Shown: positions 44,220 through 55,725, numbered from the stretch's first letter. The stretch is 64,000 nucleotides of DNA from Bettongia penicillata ogilbyi (GCA_023548195.1 JAJHZJ010000009.1:2089501-2153500); one strand, 5' to 3'. Numbers and translations: made by a program. The notes: generated by a model from the letters alone, not told the origin.

Positions 44220-44885
44220 CCCAGTTATCAAGAGGCACGATTTCCAGTAGAACACAGACAATCTCTGTCAGAGTGGGACTTGAATTCTGGCTATCCTGAC
44301 TCCTACTCCAGCTCTTTATTCATCATGCCATTCTGCCTCTTGGCTTTTAATAATGGGAGGTTGAACAAGATGACATAAGGTCCCCTTCAAGTTTTAGGAG
44401 TCTGTCTAGATGAGGAAAATGACGTTGCCTTTGCTGAGGATGGTCCTCTCATTGATAATGAGGTACGTAATCTCTTGTCTGCAAAAATGGAAATATCCAT
44501 TGGCCCTGAACTTCTGGTACCATTGTGGCTTGTGGCAAGTGGAAATTTCCCAGCCCACTTACGTTTCAAGTTCTACGTTATCTCATTTCCAGACTCCACT
44601 TACCAGGGAAAAGGCAGTCCTCTAACTCCTGCTCAGTGAAAGCCAGAAATACTTGTGGAAAATGTGCATCTTGGTTAGAGTAATTCTGCATAGATTTATA
44701 GAATGTTAGAATGAAAAGTAATCTGAAAGATTATCTATTCCAACCACTCCATTTGATATATGACAAAACCAAGACCCAAAGACCTTGCCCAAGGGCACAT
44801 TTCTAGGTAATTCTTGCAAGAACAAAGACTAGAACCTAGGCCTCTTGCATCCTGGTCAGGGACCCTTTTCTACTATACCATGCCC
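44220..44885 (-). mobile_element. Two decayed MIR-type SINE copies with unique sequence between
   Basis: 44,220-44,330 ('gtgggacttgaattctggct') and 44,695-44,885 ('caaagaccttgcccaagggc'). 44,331-44,694 is unrecognised. Confidence 0.6.
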
Positions 44886-45097
44886 CACTGGTCCAATTTT
44901 TTTTAGCTGTTTATGACAGACATTAGATTAACCCCCCTCCCCTAGTGGCAGCCTGAACCCTAGATTATGCTAGGAAGGAGTCTATGGGAAAAATAATTAT
45001 AACTATAGTATTTATTATCATATCATCTTCCCTCTGGCTATCATTTTTTTAAAAAGTCTTCTCACATCTCATTTATTCTCATGCCATCCCCTATAAG

Positions 45098-45545
45098 GTT
45101 TTTGGCGGTGGTGGTCCTTCATTCTTAGGAGGATGATGTCTTCACTTGCAAATGAATTAGATTTAAGTGAGGCAGGGCTGTGCAAAGTCATCAGCCTCAC
45201 TTTCTCCTCCAGAGTCATTGAAGTCTAGCGGCAAGACATAGGTCAGGACAACTGGCAATGACCCCGATGCAGTGGGAGATCTTGACCTTTTTAAGCTGAG
45301 GTCTTTCCCAGGTCTCCATTTGTCTTAGGCAACACTCATTCAGTAATTAAAGGGCAGGTATGAATTGAGGTAAAAGATGGTCTGCTTTGCCTTCCCAAAA
45401 CAATCAGTCAGGGAAGGGAAGACCCTCAGAATTTCTGGCCAGAACAGAAACCATTGCTATTTACTCTCACTTGGAGTCATCAAAAACAATGAGGAAGTGA
45501 GGCTTAGGCTGGGACCTATTACTGGCCAATCAGTAGGTAGGACAG
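45098..45545 (-). mobile_element. Mar1-like SINE, long copy
   Basis: Best copy of the family: 'gtggtccttcattcttagga', 'cagggctgtgcaaagtcatc', 'ctgaggtctttcccaggtct' and further into 'tcatcaaaaacaatgaggaa'. It is used here as the guide for copies at 1,008, 12,560, 27,786, 50,759, 59,071 and 62,795. Confidence 0.75.
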
Positions 45546-45690
45546 GGTTTTTTATAAGGAAACTGAAGCACAGAGAGTTTGTTAATCTGTTAATGTCATA
45601 GAATGAGGTTTTTTTATTTTTATTTTTTTGGCAGAACCAAGACTAGAAATCAGGTCTCCTAACACCTAGATCTTCCTTTATCTTGTTATG
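45546..45690 (-). mobile_element. MIR-type SINE fragment
   Basis: 'ttataaggaaactgaagcac' and 'accaagactagaaatcaggt'. Confidence 0.6.
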
Positions 45691-45894
45691 CTACAACCTA
45701 TACTGAAAGAAAGGGAAAGTGTAACCTATACTTTGTCCAGGGACCAAGCAGAAAATGGCAGGACAATGGAAAGAACTACTGAAGGACTTACCAATGAGTA
45801 ACAGAATTTCTATCAGTTTAGTTGATGCCAGAAACCAGGACAGAGACTGCTGATAATAATTCTGTAGATGCACCATAGTTTGCTGAGCCCTGAT

Positions 45895-46140
45895 CTAATG
45901 TGTCACAAAATGACAACTCTGAGTTGGAAGGAAGCCCATCCCTGACCTTTTTCTGGAGACCTCTAATGAAGGAGAACCCATTCACTCTGAAATAGCTCTA
46001 ATTGTGAGGAGGTATTTCCTTTGCATCAAGCCTGAATCTGTCTCTTAGCTTCTATTCATTGCACCCAATTCTGCCCTATTTCCTTTTCTGTGCTTTACCC
46101 TGTACACATCATATTTTCCTAGGATGTTTCCATTGCTCCA
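45895..46140 (-). mobile_element. L3/CR1 LINE fragment
   Basis: 'attgtgaggaggtatttcct' and 'catcaagcctgaatctgtct' occupy the same relative positions as in 15,525-15,880. Confidence 0.6.
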
Positions 46141-46663
46141 AAATGACCTAAATAGCTAAAATGATTGGTGGCTGCATTTTTGCTAAGGATTTTAGGAGAG
46201 ATAGACAGATGGGAAGGAAACCAATACATCCTGGATCAAGCCAGCTTCTATAAAGTGGTGGGTTGAGCCAGTAGTGAGATTGAACAACATGGGCATAGAT
46301 AAAGAGGTCAGTTGAGGTTAGAAGGTGCTAGACAGCTACATCAGTCATGGTACTGTGGTCTGTTTTCTCTTCCCTTGTTCCATCACTGTGGTGAGTGAGT
46401 CCGTTCATAGTAGAATCTCTGCTGGTGTAGAGTCTTGGCTGCTGCAGCACCAGAACTCATGTATAACATGGATTGGAACTGGAGTCGATAGTGATGAAGA
46501 CTGGGTTTGGCTTCAGCCTGGAATTGCCTGTCCGAACACTAGTAACCAAGCTCTCTCTTGACTTCTCATCCCTAGAGATAGGGGTCCAACAGAGAGCACT
46601 GGATATGTGGTGATGGTTTCACTAAAGAGTTCTCAAATTTGTAGTTTAAATCTCAAATTTATG
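46141..46663. other. No recognisable feature
   Basis: Unique-looking; a 78-codon frame at 46,325 has no recognisable domain. Confidence 0.4.
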
Positions 46664-47053
46664 AGATTCTTTTTAAAAATTCTATTAAGTTATTTGTTTT
46701 CAGCTTTTAACAATCACTTACATAAGTTTTAAATTTTCTCCCCCTCCCTCCCCAAAACAGCATGAAATCTTATATGGGCTCTACACATACATTCTTATTC
46801 AACACATTTTCACATTAGTCATGTTTCATAGAAGAATTTAAACGAATGGGAGAAACCATGAGAAAAACCAAACCAAAGCAAAACATAACCCAAGAGAAAA
46901 TACTCTGCTTCATTCTGCGTTCCGATTCTATAGTTCTTTCTCTGGATGTGGATGGCATTTTGCATCAAGAGACCTTTGGGAATGTTTTAGGTCCTTGCAC
47001 TGCTGTGAGGAACTAAGTCTATCAGAAACAGTCCTCACACCCTGCGGCTGTTA
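46664..47053 (-). mobile_element. L1 LINE 3' UTR
   Basis: Reversed A-rich tail (46,664-46,745), polypyrimidine 'ctccccctccctcccc', then 'gaatgggagaaaccatgaga' and 'tctctggatgtggatggcat', which match 9,003-9,020 and 9,100-9,120. Confidence 0.85.
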
Positions 47054-47279
47054 AACTTATGAGATTCTCCTAGCAATGGGAAATACAAGTTCTTTCACAA
47101 AAACCACTAGTGCTCTGGTCCCTCGCCTGCTGCAACAAGCACTGTTACTTTATCACATTATTAGAACACATCCATTCCTGGTTCCAGGTGACCTTTCTGC
47201 CGTTGCCTTTTATAGTAGGGATCCCTTGCATTACATACATCCTTTTCCTGGCTCCAGACACCAAGGGGTTAAGTATTTA
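47054..47279. other. No recognisable feature
   Basis: Unique-looking. Confidence 0.35.
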
Positions 47280-47735
47280 AGAGGGTAACAGCCTGAGAGA
47301 AATGTATGGAACAAGTAAGAATTTTATTATCCAAACCGTCCTTTCTAAAAGGCTTCCCTGGCAGATGAATGCTCTTGCAGCTGTAATTGTGTTGACAAAT
47401 AGTGATCAGTTAGTTTAATTACACGGAAAGTACAACCATAATTTAGGTTTGCTACCTCTTAGCACAGTGGGGAGCAAGAGGTACAAACTTCATGGCCAGA
47501 CCAAAGGAAATGATTTTTAAAGTAATAGACCATCCATTGCTTGCACTGGCACTGGGGGCTGTAGAGCTGAGATGGAAACTGCCAGGCCTTCCTCATGGGC
47601 CCTGGGGGACCTTCTGCTTATCATGGGACTTAACTGGCCTTCCAAAGAAGGACGCTTACCTGGATGATCTCATCAAGAATCTTCCTGAATTTCCTTAGAT
47701 TGGGATTAAAGTGACCTACACCCATGTCCCATGAG
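47280..47735. other. Repeat-free block; candidate conserved noncoding element
   Basis: 47,340-47,440 combines 'gcagctgtaattgtgttgac', 'tagtttaattacacgg' and 'ataatttaggtttgc'. An open frame at 47,492-47,698 (68 codons, MARPKEM...) overlaps it without a recognised domain or splice context. Confidence 0.35.
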
Positions 47736-47744
47736 ATGGTTGAA

Positions 47745-47930
47745 AACATGCCTGATTTGGAATCATAGGACCTGAATTCAAATGTCACTTCTGTTATTTA
47801 CTACCTGTGTGACACTGAGCAAGTCTCTTAATTGCTGCAGGCCTCAGTTTGCTCATCAGTACAATTAGGGAATTGGACTAAATGATAAAGTCCCTCCCAG
47901 TTTGAATCCTAGCATCCTGGTCCTGTGACT
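47745..47930 (+). mobile_element. MIR-type SINE
   Basis: 'ttacctacctgtgtgacac'-like B-box side, core 'tcagtttgctcatcagtaca', tail 'aaagtccctcccagtttgaa'. Confidence 0.8.
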
Positions 47931-47954
47931 GACTCATTGTATGATCTTAAAAGA

Positions 47955-48035
47955 TGTCTCTCCTCCCCTCCCCTCTCCTTCCCTCCCCTCCCCTCCCCTC
48001 ATCTCTCCTCTCCTCTCCTTTCCTCTCTTTCTCTT
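47955..48035. repeat. (CCCTCTCC)n-type pyrimidine repeat
   Basis: About 80 bases of C/T with CCCCTCC and CTCTC units. Confidence 0.85.
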
Positions 48036-48839
48036 ATCTGATCTGTAAGATGGGTAGGAATAATAATGCCATCCCCCTTCCTTTCTCCTCCCACTGCTCA
48101 GCTTACATTTCAGGAAGTCCATAGGAGTACAATATGATAATGAATCTGATATTTCAGGGAAATCCACTCCCTGAGAAGAGAAAACAGATTGGAAAGCTAG
48201 ATCAGCATCCCCATTAGGTGGGAATGGAAAAGAAAGGAAGGAAGGCTTGTTCTGCCAGTCAGAGTAGCCAGCAATCAGCCAAGCTCAGTTGGGAGTTGGG
48301 GTGGAGTGAGGAGGAGAGAGCAGCCAGCAGTGGGTATGTTACTTGTCTCTCTTTCTCTCTGGCCAAAATTGGAATTCCTTTAGTTTCATTAGCATCCTGT
48401 TCGATCAAGCTGGGAGATCTGAGCTGGAGGAGGTTGTTAAATAGCTTCTGTGTTTGTGTATTTCTTCACTTGAAAACTACTAACCACAGACTTCCTCTCA
48501 ACTCCTGGCAACAGGAGAAACAAACCAGGAGCAGCAAAACCACAGCAGCTTCACAGGCTTAGAAAGACCAAACAGACTCCTTGGTCTGGTAAGCCCAGAC
48601 AGATCTTTATTTCCAGCAGGAAATTCTAAAGATCCAGACTGAGACACTGTCATATCACTGAATTCTCAGGCTCCTCAATAAGAGGTCTTGGGGTCATGTG
48701 TCAACACTGTACCTATTGGACCGATGGGACCGGTCCCTGTGCTTGCGCCTGGTTCCCCACAACCTACCATCAAAAAGAAAAGGCCAAAAGGGGCCCCTTG
48801 AAGACTTTACTTTCAGCATCTTAAATCTCTTTCAGACTT
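48036..48839. other. No recognisable feature
   Basis: Unique-looking. A 114-codon frame at 48,218-48,562 shows no domain. 48,715-48,770 is a small GC-rich patch. Confidence 0.4.
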
Positions 48840-48934
48840 TTATCCTTTTATTTTCCTTTTAAAATTATTGATTTTAAAAAATCACATCTTTATTTCTAAG
48901 TACATCCTTTTTTACTCCTGTATATAGCCATATT

Positions 48935-49400
48935 GGGGAGCTGGGGAGGGGAGAGAGTGAAAGAGAGAATGAGGAGGGGGGGGGAGAGAGAGAAAAAGGG
49001 GGAGAAGAAGGAAAGAAGAAAGAAAGGAAAGAAGGAAGAAAGAAAGAAAGAAAGAAAGACAAAGAAAGGAAGGAAGGAAGGAAGGAAGGAAGAGGGAAGG
49101 AAGGGAAGAAAGAAGGGAGGGAGGGAAAGAGAGAGAGAACGAAAGAGAAAGAAGGAAGGGAGGAAAGGAGAGAGAGGAAGGGAGGGAAAGAAAGAAGGAG
49201 AGAGAAAGAAAAAGAAAGAAAGGAAGGAGGGAAAAATGAAAGAGAAGAAAGAAATGAAGGAAGGAAAAAAGGGAGGGAGAGGGAGAGAGAGAAAGAGAAA
49301 GATAGAAAGAAAGAGACAGGGAGAGAGGAAGAGTAGGGAGAGAGAGATAGAGAGAGAGACAGACAGAAAGACAGAGACGGGGAGACAGAGACAAACAAGA
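48935..49400. repeat. Long purine tract (GGAA/GAAA/GA)n
   Basis: About 430-460 bases with only roughly a dozen pyrimidines. Long open frames on both strands (up to 225 and 203 codons of Lys/Arg/Glu/Gly or Ser/Leu/Phe) arise only from the base composition. Confidence 0.95.
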
Positions 49401-50165
49401 CAGAGAATAAGTATCAGTTCAGCCAAACTAGCCACCACAACACAGTTCAAAGCACACACAATATTCTCCCGCTTTGGCAATGAAGGGAAGGATGTGCATC
49501 TTCTCACCTCTTTTCGGGGACCAGATTCAGGCGTCCATTTTCATTGCTATAGCTATTGTGTGTACTGTTCTTCTGGTTCCACTCACTTCACCTTGCAGCA
49601 ATTCGTGTAAGTCCTCCCTTCCTCCTCTGAATTCTTCCTTTAAGATTTAGTTCAGGCAAAATCTTCTGCATGAAACCTTTCTTGATCCTCCCCAAATGCT
49701 AGTTTTCTCCATCCCAAGCTACCTTATATTTAACCAATTGTGTATATTTGTATTTATTAATGTCATATACATTTTATATGTAAGTATTAACTCCCATTAG
49801 AATGTAAGGTCATTGGAAGTAGGAATTGTTTAGCTCTTTGTTATTGTATCTCCAGTGCCTGATTATGGTACCTGACACAGAATAGGCATTTATTATATAC
49901 TTGATTAATTTATAGTCAACATTTCTTATATTTCATTTAAATATGTGAATAAATAAATATTTCATTAAATTTATGAACCATAATTTGTTTAGTCATTGCT
50001 CAGTGAAAGAACATCTGTTTCTTGTTCTTTCCTTCTACAAAAATGCTATTGTAAATGTTGTAATGTTTTTGACATCTTTCATTCTATTTTGATCTCCTTG
50101 GGGTATATGTCTAGCTATGCGATCTCTAATATGTTTGTCTTCTTTTTCAAAGAGTAGCTTTGTCT
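49401..50165 (-). mobile_element. L1 LINE 3' end split by an L2 3' end
   Basis: L1 text at 49,520-49,615 ('ttctggttccactcacttca') and 49,913-50,165 ('tttagtcattgctcagtgaa', 'ctccttggggtatatgtcta') follows the order at 9,235-9,520. Between lies L2, plus strand, 49,616-49,912. Confidence 0.7.
49616..49912 (+). mobile_element. L2 LINE 3' end inserted in L1
   Basis: 'cttctgcatgaaacctttct', 'cccattagaatgtaaggtca', 'gacacagaataggcatttat'. It ends at the L2 terminus. Confidence 0.75.
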
Positions 50166-50174
50166 TTCTTTAAA

Positions 50175-50300
50175 GCCCACCTCTGATACTTACTTCTTGG
50201 GTGACCTTCCCTGGACCTTGCTTTCCCTATCCATAAAATGAGGGGATTTGGCTAGATGGCCTCTGAAGTCCTTTCTAGCTTCAATTTAGGATTCTGTGCT
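50175..50300 (+). mobile_element. MIR-type SINE 3' part
   Basis: 'ccctatccataaaatgaggg' and 'ctagatggcctctgaagtcc'. Confidence 0.75.
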
Positions 50301-50374
50301 CTTCCTTGGGTACCAACAGTCTTTTCAAGTATGAGAAGCTGACCTGGGCTCATTCATATTAAAGTGTAATGCAC

Positions 50375-51015
50375 TTCAGCAATTCAATTAAACAAATATC
50401 AAGCACCTACTGTGTATAAAACTCTATGCTAAAAAACTGGAGGAGATGCCTCAGCAAGGGGTTAGGATACCAAATACACAACAATACAAAATAATGCATA
50501 ACAAAGAGAGGTGCAGAGAAATTCTGAGTCCTGACAGAGGTCTGGAGTGAAAGGTTGTAACTGACTTGGGGGTAAACATAGAAGACTTCATGGAAGAGGT
50601 GCTATTTGAGTGGTCTTTATGATCCATGCAATTCAAAGGCAAAGAAGGAGAAAGGGGCGTTACAAAGGAGAGGAACTGCAGGGAGCCTATACATAGGTTG
50701 ATAAGTACAGAGAACAGAAAATAATTTTGTTTAGTTATCATGCAGTACATGGAGGGGGTTGTTATGTTCATCCTTCACTTTCGAAGAGGACCATGACATC
50801 AGAGAAGTGATGAATGACTTGCACTTGACTTTGTTTTGGGTGAGAGAGGATTGTGCAGGTCACCAACCTCACTTTCTACTCCTGACTAATCTGGATCTAG
50901 TGACCTGATAATTGTCAGGATGACACATGGAGGGGGGAGAGTAAGAGACAAGGCTGGAAAAATTGAGCAACTTCATATTGTAGAAAGCCTTGAATTCTAA
51001 GTAAGGAATTTATAA
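50375..51015 (-). mobile_element. L2-type LINE 3' part split by a SINE
   Basis: 'tatcaagcacctactgtgta' opens it. It runs to 'acatggaggggg' at 50,758 and resumes at 50,925 with the same word, then 'ttgtagaaagccttgaattc'. Confidence 0.65.
50759..50924 (-). mobile_element. Mar1-like SINE with 12-bp target duplication
   Basis: 'ttcgaagaggaccatgacat', 'gtcaccaacctcactttcta'. Flanked by perfect 'acatggaggggg' at 50,747-50,758 and 50,925-50,936. 5'-truncated relative to 45,098. Confidence 0.88.
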
Positions 51016-52195
51016 GTCATCTCTCTCAAGGGAATTTGCATCATAAAAGAGACAGTAGAGAAAGGCAATGTTTAACCTGATGGCATAAAGCTGTCTGATG
51101 AAATTCTAATAGAATTTAAAATACTATGGCAAGATATTTAGAATATGGACACAGAGGTCTACTCGGAGCCCCTCAAAATGTACTGAATAAATAATTGTCT
51201 GTTCTATCTGACTATAGGACTGACTCTACAAACTGTAAAAGAAACAAATTCCCAGTAGAAAACAAAACTTTCCCCTTGGTTTATTACATTTTTTTTCAAA
51301 AACTTTCCTAAAATGTATGCCTTAGAATTGGAGACTATGCTTTACTTTATCATGGGCATTATCCTTCTATTAATTCAGCCTAAGAGCGTATTATCATTCT
51401 TGGCTATTATGTCACATTGTAACTCATACTCACAGGCATGCCTCTCTGTCTTGCCTTTGGGCAATTAATTTTTTGGAACAAAATAATGGAGTTTGCATTT
51501 GTTCCTTGCTGGATCTCACCTGTCATTCTCTCTTGTTAGACCTTTCTTATGTCCATACTGTTACCCAGAAGGTTACCAAGTGCCCACGGCCACAGTCTCA
51601 GATTCCTGACTATTAACCAAAACCTTTTCTCTTCCCTTGTATCTGGTTTTTCCACTTAATAACAATGCAGAAATAGAATGTGACCAAGTATGAAATTATT
51701 CTTTAGGTCTTAGAGGTAAGAAACTCCAAACCCTAATGATCCTAGAGATCTAATGTTCTCTCATATTTCATCTTCTGTTATATAGGTTAAAGGTAACACA
51801 GAGGTTTGGCAGCCCCCAAGATAATCTGTAAGAGGAAGGTACCATTTGGCAGAGCCACAGACTTCTTCCCTGTGGTAACTGTTTCTCTGTACCGTTTCAT
51901 GATCCTCTGATGGCCTACATTAAATGTGACCTGACTGTGCTCAGGCCCCACTTCCCCTCATCCCATATAGGTTCTGACCTCTCTCCCCAAACCCATAAGG
52001 TCTGGATCCAGTGGACTAGGCTTCCTCTTTTCCTAAGATGAATGCCCTTGCGGTTGGACTCTTCTGTACTGTACCACATCCCACTCCCTCAACAGAATTT
52101 GCTCTTGATAATAAGAATTCTGCAGCATAAAGGTTTTCTTCAAGTGGCAAGGTAGTGGATAGCTGGACTCAGAGTGGGGTTACTATTCAGCTGAA
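51016..52195. other. No recognisable feature
   Basis: About 1.2 kb without a recognised repeat, coding signal or unusual motif cluster. Confidence 0.4.
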
Positions 52196-52199
52196 GAAA

Positions 52200-52720
52200 C
52201 AGCACAGTGGGAAATACATTGGATTTGGGGGTCAGAAGACCTGCGTTCAGGTCCCAGTTTTGCTATTTATAAGCTATGGAAACCTATGTCAAAGGACTTT
52301 ACATTCCTGAGTCTGTGTCTTCATCTATCCAATGAAGATAATAATACTTTCATTATTGATTTTAGAGGACTCTTGCTAGTAAATCTCAAAATGCTCTATA
52401 AATGTGAGCTATTTATGATAAATTGCTCCTTTGGAGATGTCTAGTATTATCTCAAAATCTTCACTGGCTCTGAATCATTCCCAATATTCTGCATTTTGGG
52501 GAGATCACAACATCAATAGATTTAGACTGGAGGAGACCTTAGAGACCATTAAATCCATTCCTCCTTGTTTTACATATGAGAAATTGAGGTATACAGAGTT
52601 TAAGAAATTTGCCCAGGGTCACACAGCTAGTAAGTGTCTGAGGTAGGATCTGAACCCAGGTCTTCTTGACCTCAAATACAGCATTCTTGTCTACTGCTCC
52701 ATGTTGTTCATGCCTTCCAT
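52200..52720. mobile_element. Two MIR-type SINEs, opposite strands
   Basis: Plus copy 52,200-52,425 ('tttgggggtcagaagacctg', 'ctcaaaatgctctataaatg') and minus copy 52,520-52,720 ('cccagggtcacacagctagt'). Confidence 0.85.
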
Positions 52721-52799
52721 ATGACCCAGCACTGGCCTCATGGAAAAAAATTAAAAAAATTAGCCATTTTTTCAGAATTGATCTCATATCTATTTCCTT

Positions 52800-53200
52800 C
52801 TGGCAGAATTCCTCAGTGACAACCCAGATCAGAGCCTCATGTTAATGATATGCCAGGCTCAGCAAAATGGACATGGGTCATGCAAGCCCAATTAATTGGG
52901 GTTATAGCTAGAGCAATAATGCTGCATAATTAAGAAGTAAAACAGAATGGGATGCAGTTCACTGATGCATCTGGGCTTAATTAGGCAGTGTAGAACACTA
53001 GAATGCCATCTCTGGGGGTAGGAAATCCTATAAAAGAACTTAAGTGACAGGTAAACATTTTTAGTGGCAAGAAAGGAGAAATCAGGGAACTGAGACAAGT
53101 TGGGGATAAAGGCTGAGAATCATGAATAAGGGGCAGCTGAGTCAAGGAACTCACTGACTATTTCCTGCCCAATAATTCCTGGCGTCTTTGAGTATCACAT
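52800..53200. other. Repeat-free block with palindromic homeodomain-type site
   Basis: 52,887-52,900 is the perfect palindrome cccaattaattggg. 'cttaattaggcagtg' follows at about 52,977, and 'gcataattaagaagt' at 52,924. No coding signal. Confidence 0.35.
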
Positions 53201-53439
53201 AACATGACATCTGACCACCTAAGAAAACAGCAACTTTTTAAAAGAAATTTTCTTGGTTAAACTCATCTCATGAGTGTCACCATGTGATATGATGGGCCTT
53301 TCCCATCAAATCAACCAACTTATGAGCCTACCTTTTATGTTTCGTGCTTGAGGTTGGGAGAGATAGAGATTTGGAGAAATATCAGCTACGTAGTTTTTAA
53401 TGGAACTTACATCTTCATTGGGAAGACAAGAATTACAGA

Positions 53440-53590
53440 AGTTCAGAGTTGGAGGGAATCTCATAGATCGATTAACTCAAACCTCTCATTTCACAGATAA
53501 AGAATTTAAGATCTAGAGAAGTTAAATGACTTGTCTAAAGTCAATACTGCTAGTGTCAGGGCTAGGATTCAAACTCTGAATCCCTCAAGT
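53440..53590 (-). mobile_element. MIR-type SINE
   Basis: 'atttcacagataaagaattt' and 'ggctaggattcaaactctga'. Confidence 0.7.
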
Positions 53591-53594
53591 CAAG

Positions 53595-53920
53595 TAAGAA
53601 AGGTCTAATTCTGTTTCCATGTATTAGCCCTTCAAATACTGGAAGACAACTACCCTCTTTCTCTTGAATTTTTTTTTCTTCCAGGATAAATATTCCTAGC
53701 TACTTTAACTGGTTATCATATGTCATGAACTAGATATCCTTCATTAAGCTGGTTTTCCACTCCTAGGTAGTATAAAGCTGTTCAATGTTCTTCCTAAAAT
53801 GAGTTGCCCAGAAAATCAAAACAGTGCTCCAGATATGATCTAACCAGAGAGCTTATTCTTTCTCTACTCCTGGACAACATGCTTCCCTGAACATGCCCCA
53901 AGATTGCACACACGTAAAGC
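53595..53920 (-). mobile_element. L3/CR1 LINE fragment
   Basis: 'agcccttcaaatactggaag', 'ttccaggataaatattccta', 'gtgctccagatatgatctaa' follow the reversed CR1/L3 3' order known from amniote genomes. Confidence 0.75.
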
Positions 53921-54149
53921 CATTGGAAAACAATGAAATAGTCTAGTATGGCATATCCCACAGGGTGGTATAAGTTGCGGTAGCTATAGACTTCCCGAGG
54001 AGACTGGAGTCAGTAAGAGTTTAGCTGTTAAATTTAAACATATACTTTCAAACTAACATATTTAATCTGTTTAGTTAAAACACAGTGCTAAAGTCTTCTT
54101 AAGAGCCAAATAGTCTTCCAGCAAATAACATTCCATTTATTGTTATCTC
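53921..54149. other. No recognisable feature
   Basis: Unique-looking AT-rich sequence. Confidence 0.35.
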
Positions 54150-54845
54150 ATTCTATTTCACCTATTTTGGTCAGATCACATTTGGACTACCCAAGAGTAT
54201 ATTTGTGTTCTGTTCTGCTTTTTAGGAAAGTCATTGATAAACAAGGTTGTGCTCAAAGGAGGTTGACCAGGATGGTGAGGGGAATTAAATCCATGCTATG
54301 TAAGGCTTAATTGAATGAACTGAAGATCAAGAATACAGATTTTGAACTGGAAAGGAATTTAGAGGTTATTTAGTAGAACTGACTCCTCACAAATTATGCA
54401 GATGGAAAACTGATACCCAGAGAAGTTATGTGATTTGCTCAAGATTACGTTTAGTAAATGGCAGAAGTAAGGTTTGAACTGAGGTCCTCTGACTCCAAAT
54501 ACAGTCTTCTTTCCACTACATGACAATGACTTTATGTCTTTGAAGGGCTGTTATTCTAAAGAGAGATTAGATTCAATATATCTACTTGACCCCAGAAGCA
54601 GAGCTGAGAGTACAGAGAGGTAGGTTACAGCTTTCTCTGCAAATATGAGGGGAAAATATTTTAACAGAGTTCTCTCAAAATGGAATGAATTGCCTGAGTA
54701 GGTGGTGAGTTCCCATCACTGGAGGTTCTTCAAGTGCAAGTTGGGGGACTACTTGTCAAGAATGCTGTGGAGGAGCTTCCTGTTCAAGATTGAACATGGA
54801 CTTTGGGTTCCCTTTAAAATCTGAGGTTTTGTGATCCCTTGACTC
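54150..54845 (+). mobile_element. L3/CR1 LINE 3' part split by a MIR
   Basis: 'gatcacatttggactaccca', 'ggttgaccaggatggtgagg', then after the MIR 'aaaatggaatgaattgcctg', 'gtgagttcccatcactggag'. This is the 3' coding end and 3' UTR of CR1/L3 in forward order. Confidence 0.78.
54337..54535 (-). mobile_element. MIR-type SINE inserted in L3/CR1
   Basis: 'gaactggaaaggaatttaga', 'aggtttgaactgaggtcctc'. The L3 order is continuous once it is removed. Confidence 0.75.
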
Positions 54846-54849
54846 CTGA

Positions 54850-55265
54850 GCTCAACTAAGCCCATCTCTTACCATCTTCACCAATTTTCTGGTTATATGT
54901 TCATACTTCAGAGTTGTTTTGATTTGTATTTCTCTTCTTCTTAATAATTTGGAACAATCTCTCATGTGATTGTTAATAGTTTGTAATTTTCCTTTAGATA
55001 ATCATTTGTTTAGAGCCTATGACCCTTCATCTATTGGAGCATGGCCCTTCACCTTATTTTTTGTGTTAGTTCCCTATTTAGCTCGAACTTTAATTCTTTG
55101 TAAGAGATGTTTGATGAAAAGTATGTTCCCCCACTTGACAATTATCCTAGCTGCACTGATTTTGTTTGTGTAAAATTGTGTCCATTTTCAGTGACTGAAA
55201 TAATTTATATCTTTTATGGTCACCCCCATTCCTTGGTTAAGAATTCTCTACCTCTCCATCACTGT
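54850..55265 (-). pseudogene. L1 LINE ORF2 C-terminal fragment (old)
   Basis: 'ttcagagttgttttgatttg', 'agttccctatttagctcgaa', 'gcactgattttgtttgtgta' correspond in order to 9,693-9,960 of the better copy. Confidence 0.75.
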
Positions 55266-55269
55266 GAAA

Positions 55270-55400
55270 GTAGTCTACTTTTTTTCATAGATGAGGAAAC
55301 TGAAACCCAGAGAAATGAAGTGAATTTACTTAAGGTCGCACATTTTCTAAGTATTAGAGTTGGGATTCAAAACCAGATTCTCAGAATCCTTTAATTAGGT
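55270..55400 (-). mobile_element. MIR-type SINE fragment
   Basis: 'catagatgaggaaactgaaa' and 'gttgggattcaaaaccagat'. Confidence 0.75.
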
Positions 55401-55574
55401 TTGTTCTTTCCCTGTAACACCCTTCATCCTACATGCCCATTGGCCTTTAAAATATTGGAGGAAATCTGGTTGCCAATTCTTCATACCTCAATCTGCTCTC
55501 CCTCCCACCCATATCACCATCAAAAAGATTTCTAAATCCCACAGACTGACACTAGACAATTAATCTTAGCAGTC

Positions 55575-55725
55575 ATTTGGTTAATTAACAAGCATTTATT
55601 AAGTGCTTACAATGTGCCAGTTCATGTGCTAAATGATTGAGATATGAGGAAAAGCAAAAATTGTTTCAGCTCTCAAAGAGTTCCCATTTTAGCAGTGGTG
55701 ACAACATGTAAATAAGGTACTACAA
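55575..55725 (-). mobile_element. L2 LINE 3' end
   Basis: 'aagcatttattaagtgctta' and 'caatgtgccagttcatgtgc', followed by a microsatellite. Confidence 0.8.

Noticed and set aside
47492..47698. Small coding exon or gene of 68 codons
   Set aside because: No recognisable domain, no splice signals framing it and no second exon; kept only as part of a possible noncoding element.
48896..49610. Open frames of 160-225 codons on both strands
   Set aside because: They are translations of a purine tract: Lys/Arg/Glu/Gly one way, Ser/Leu/Phe/Pro the other. Low complexity, no domain.
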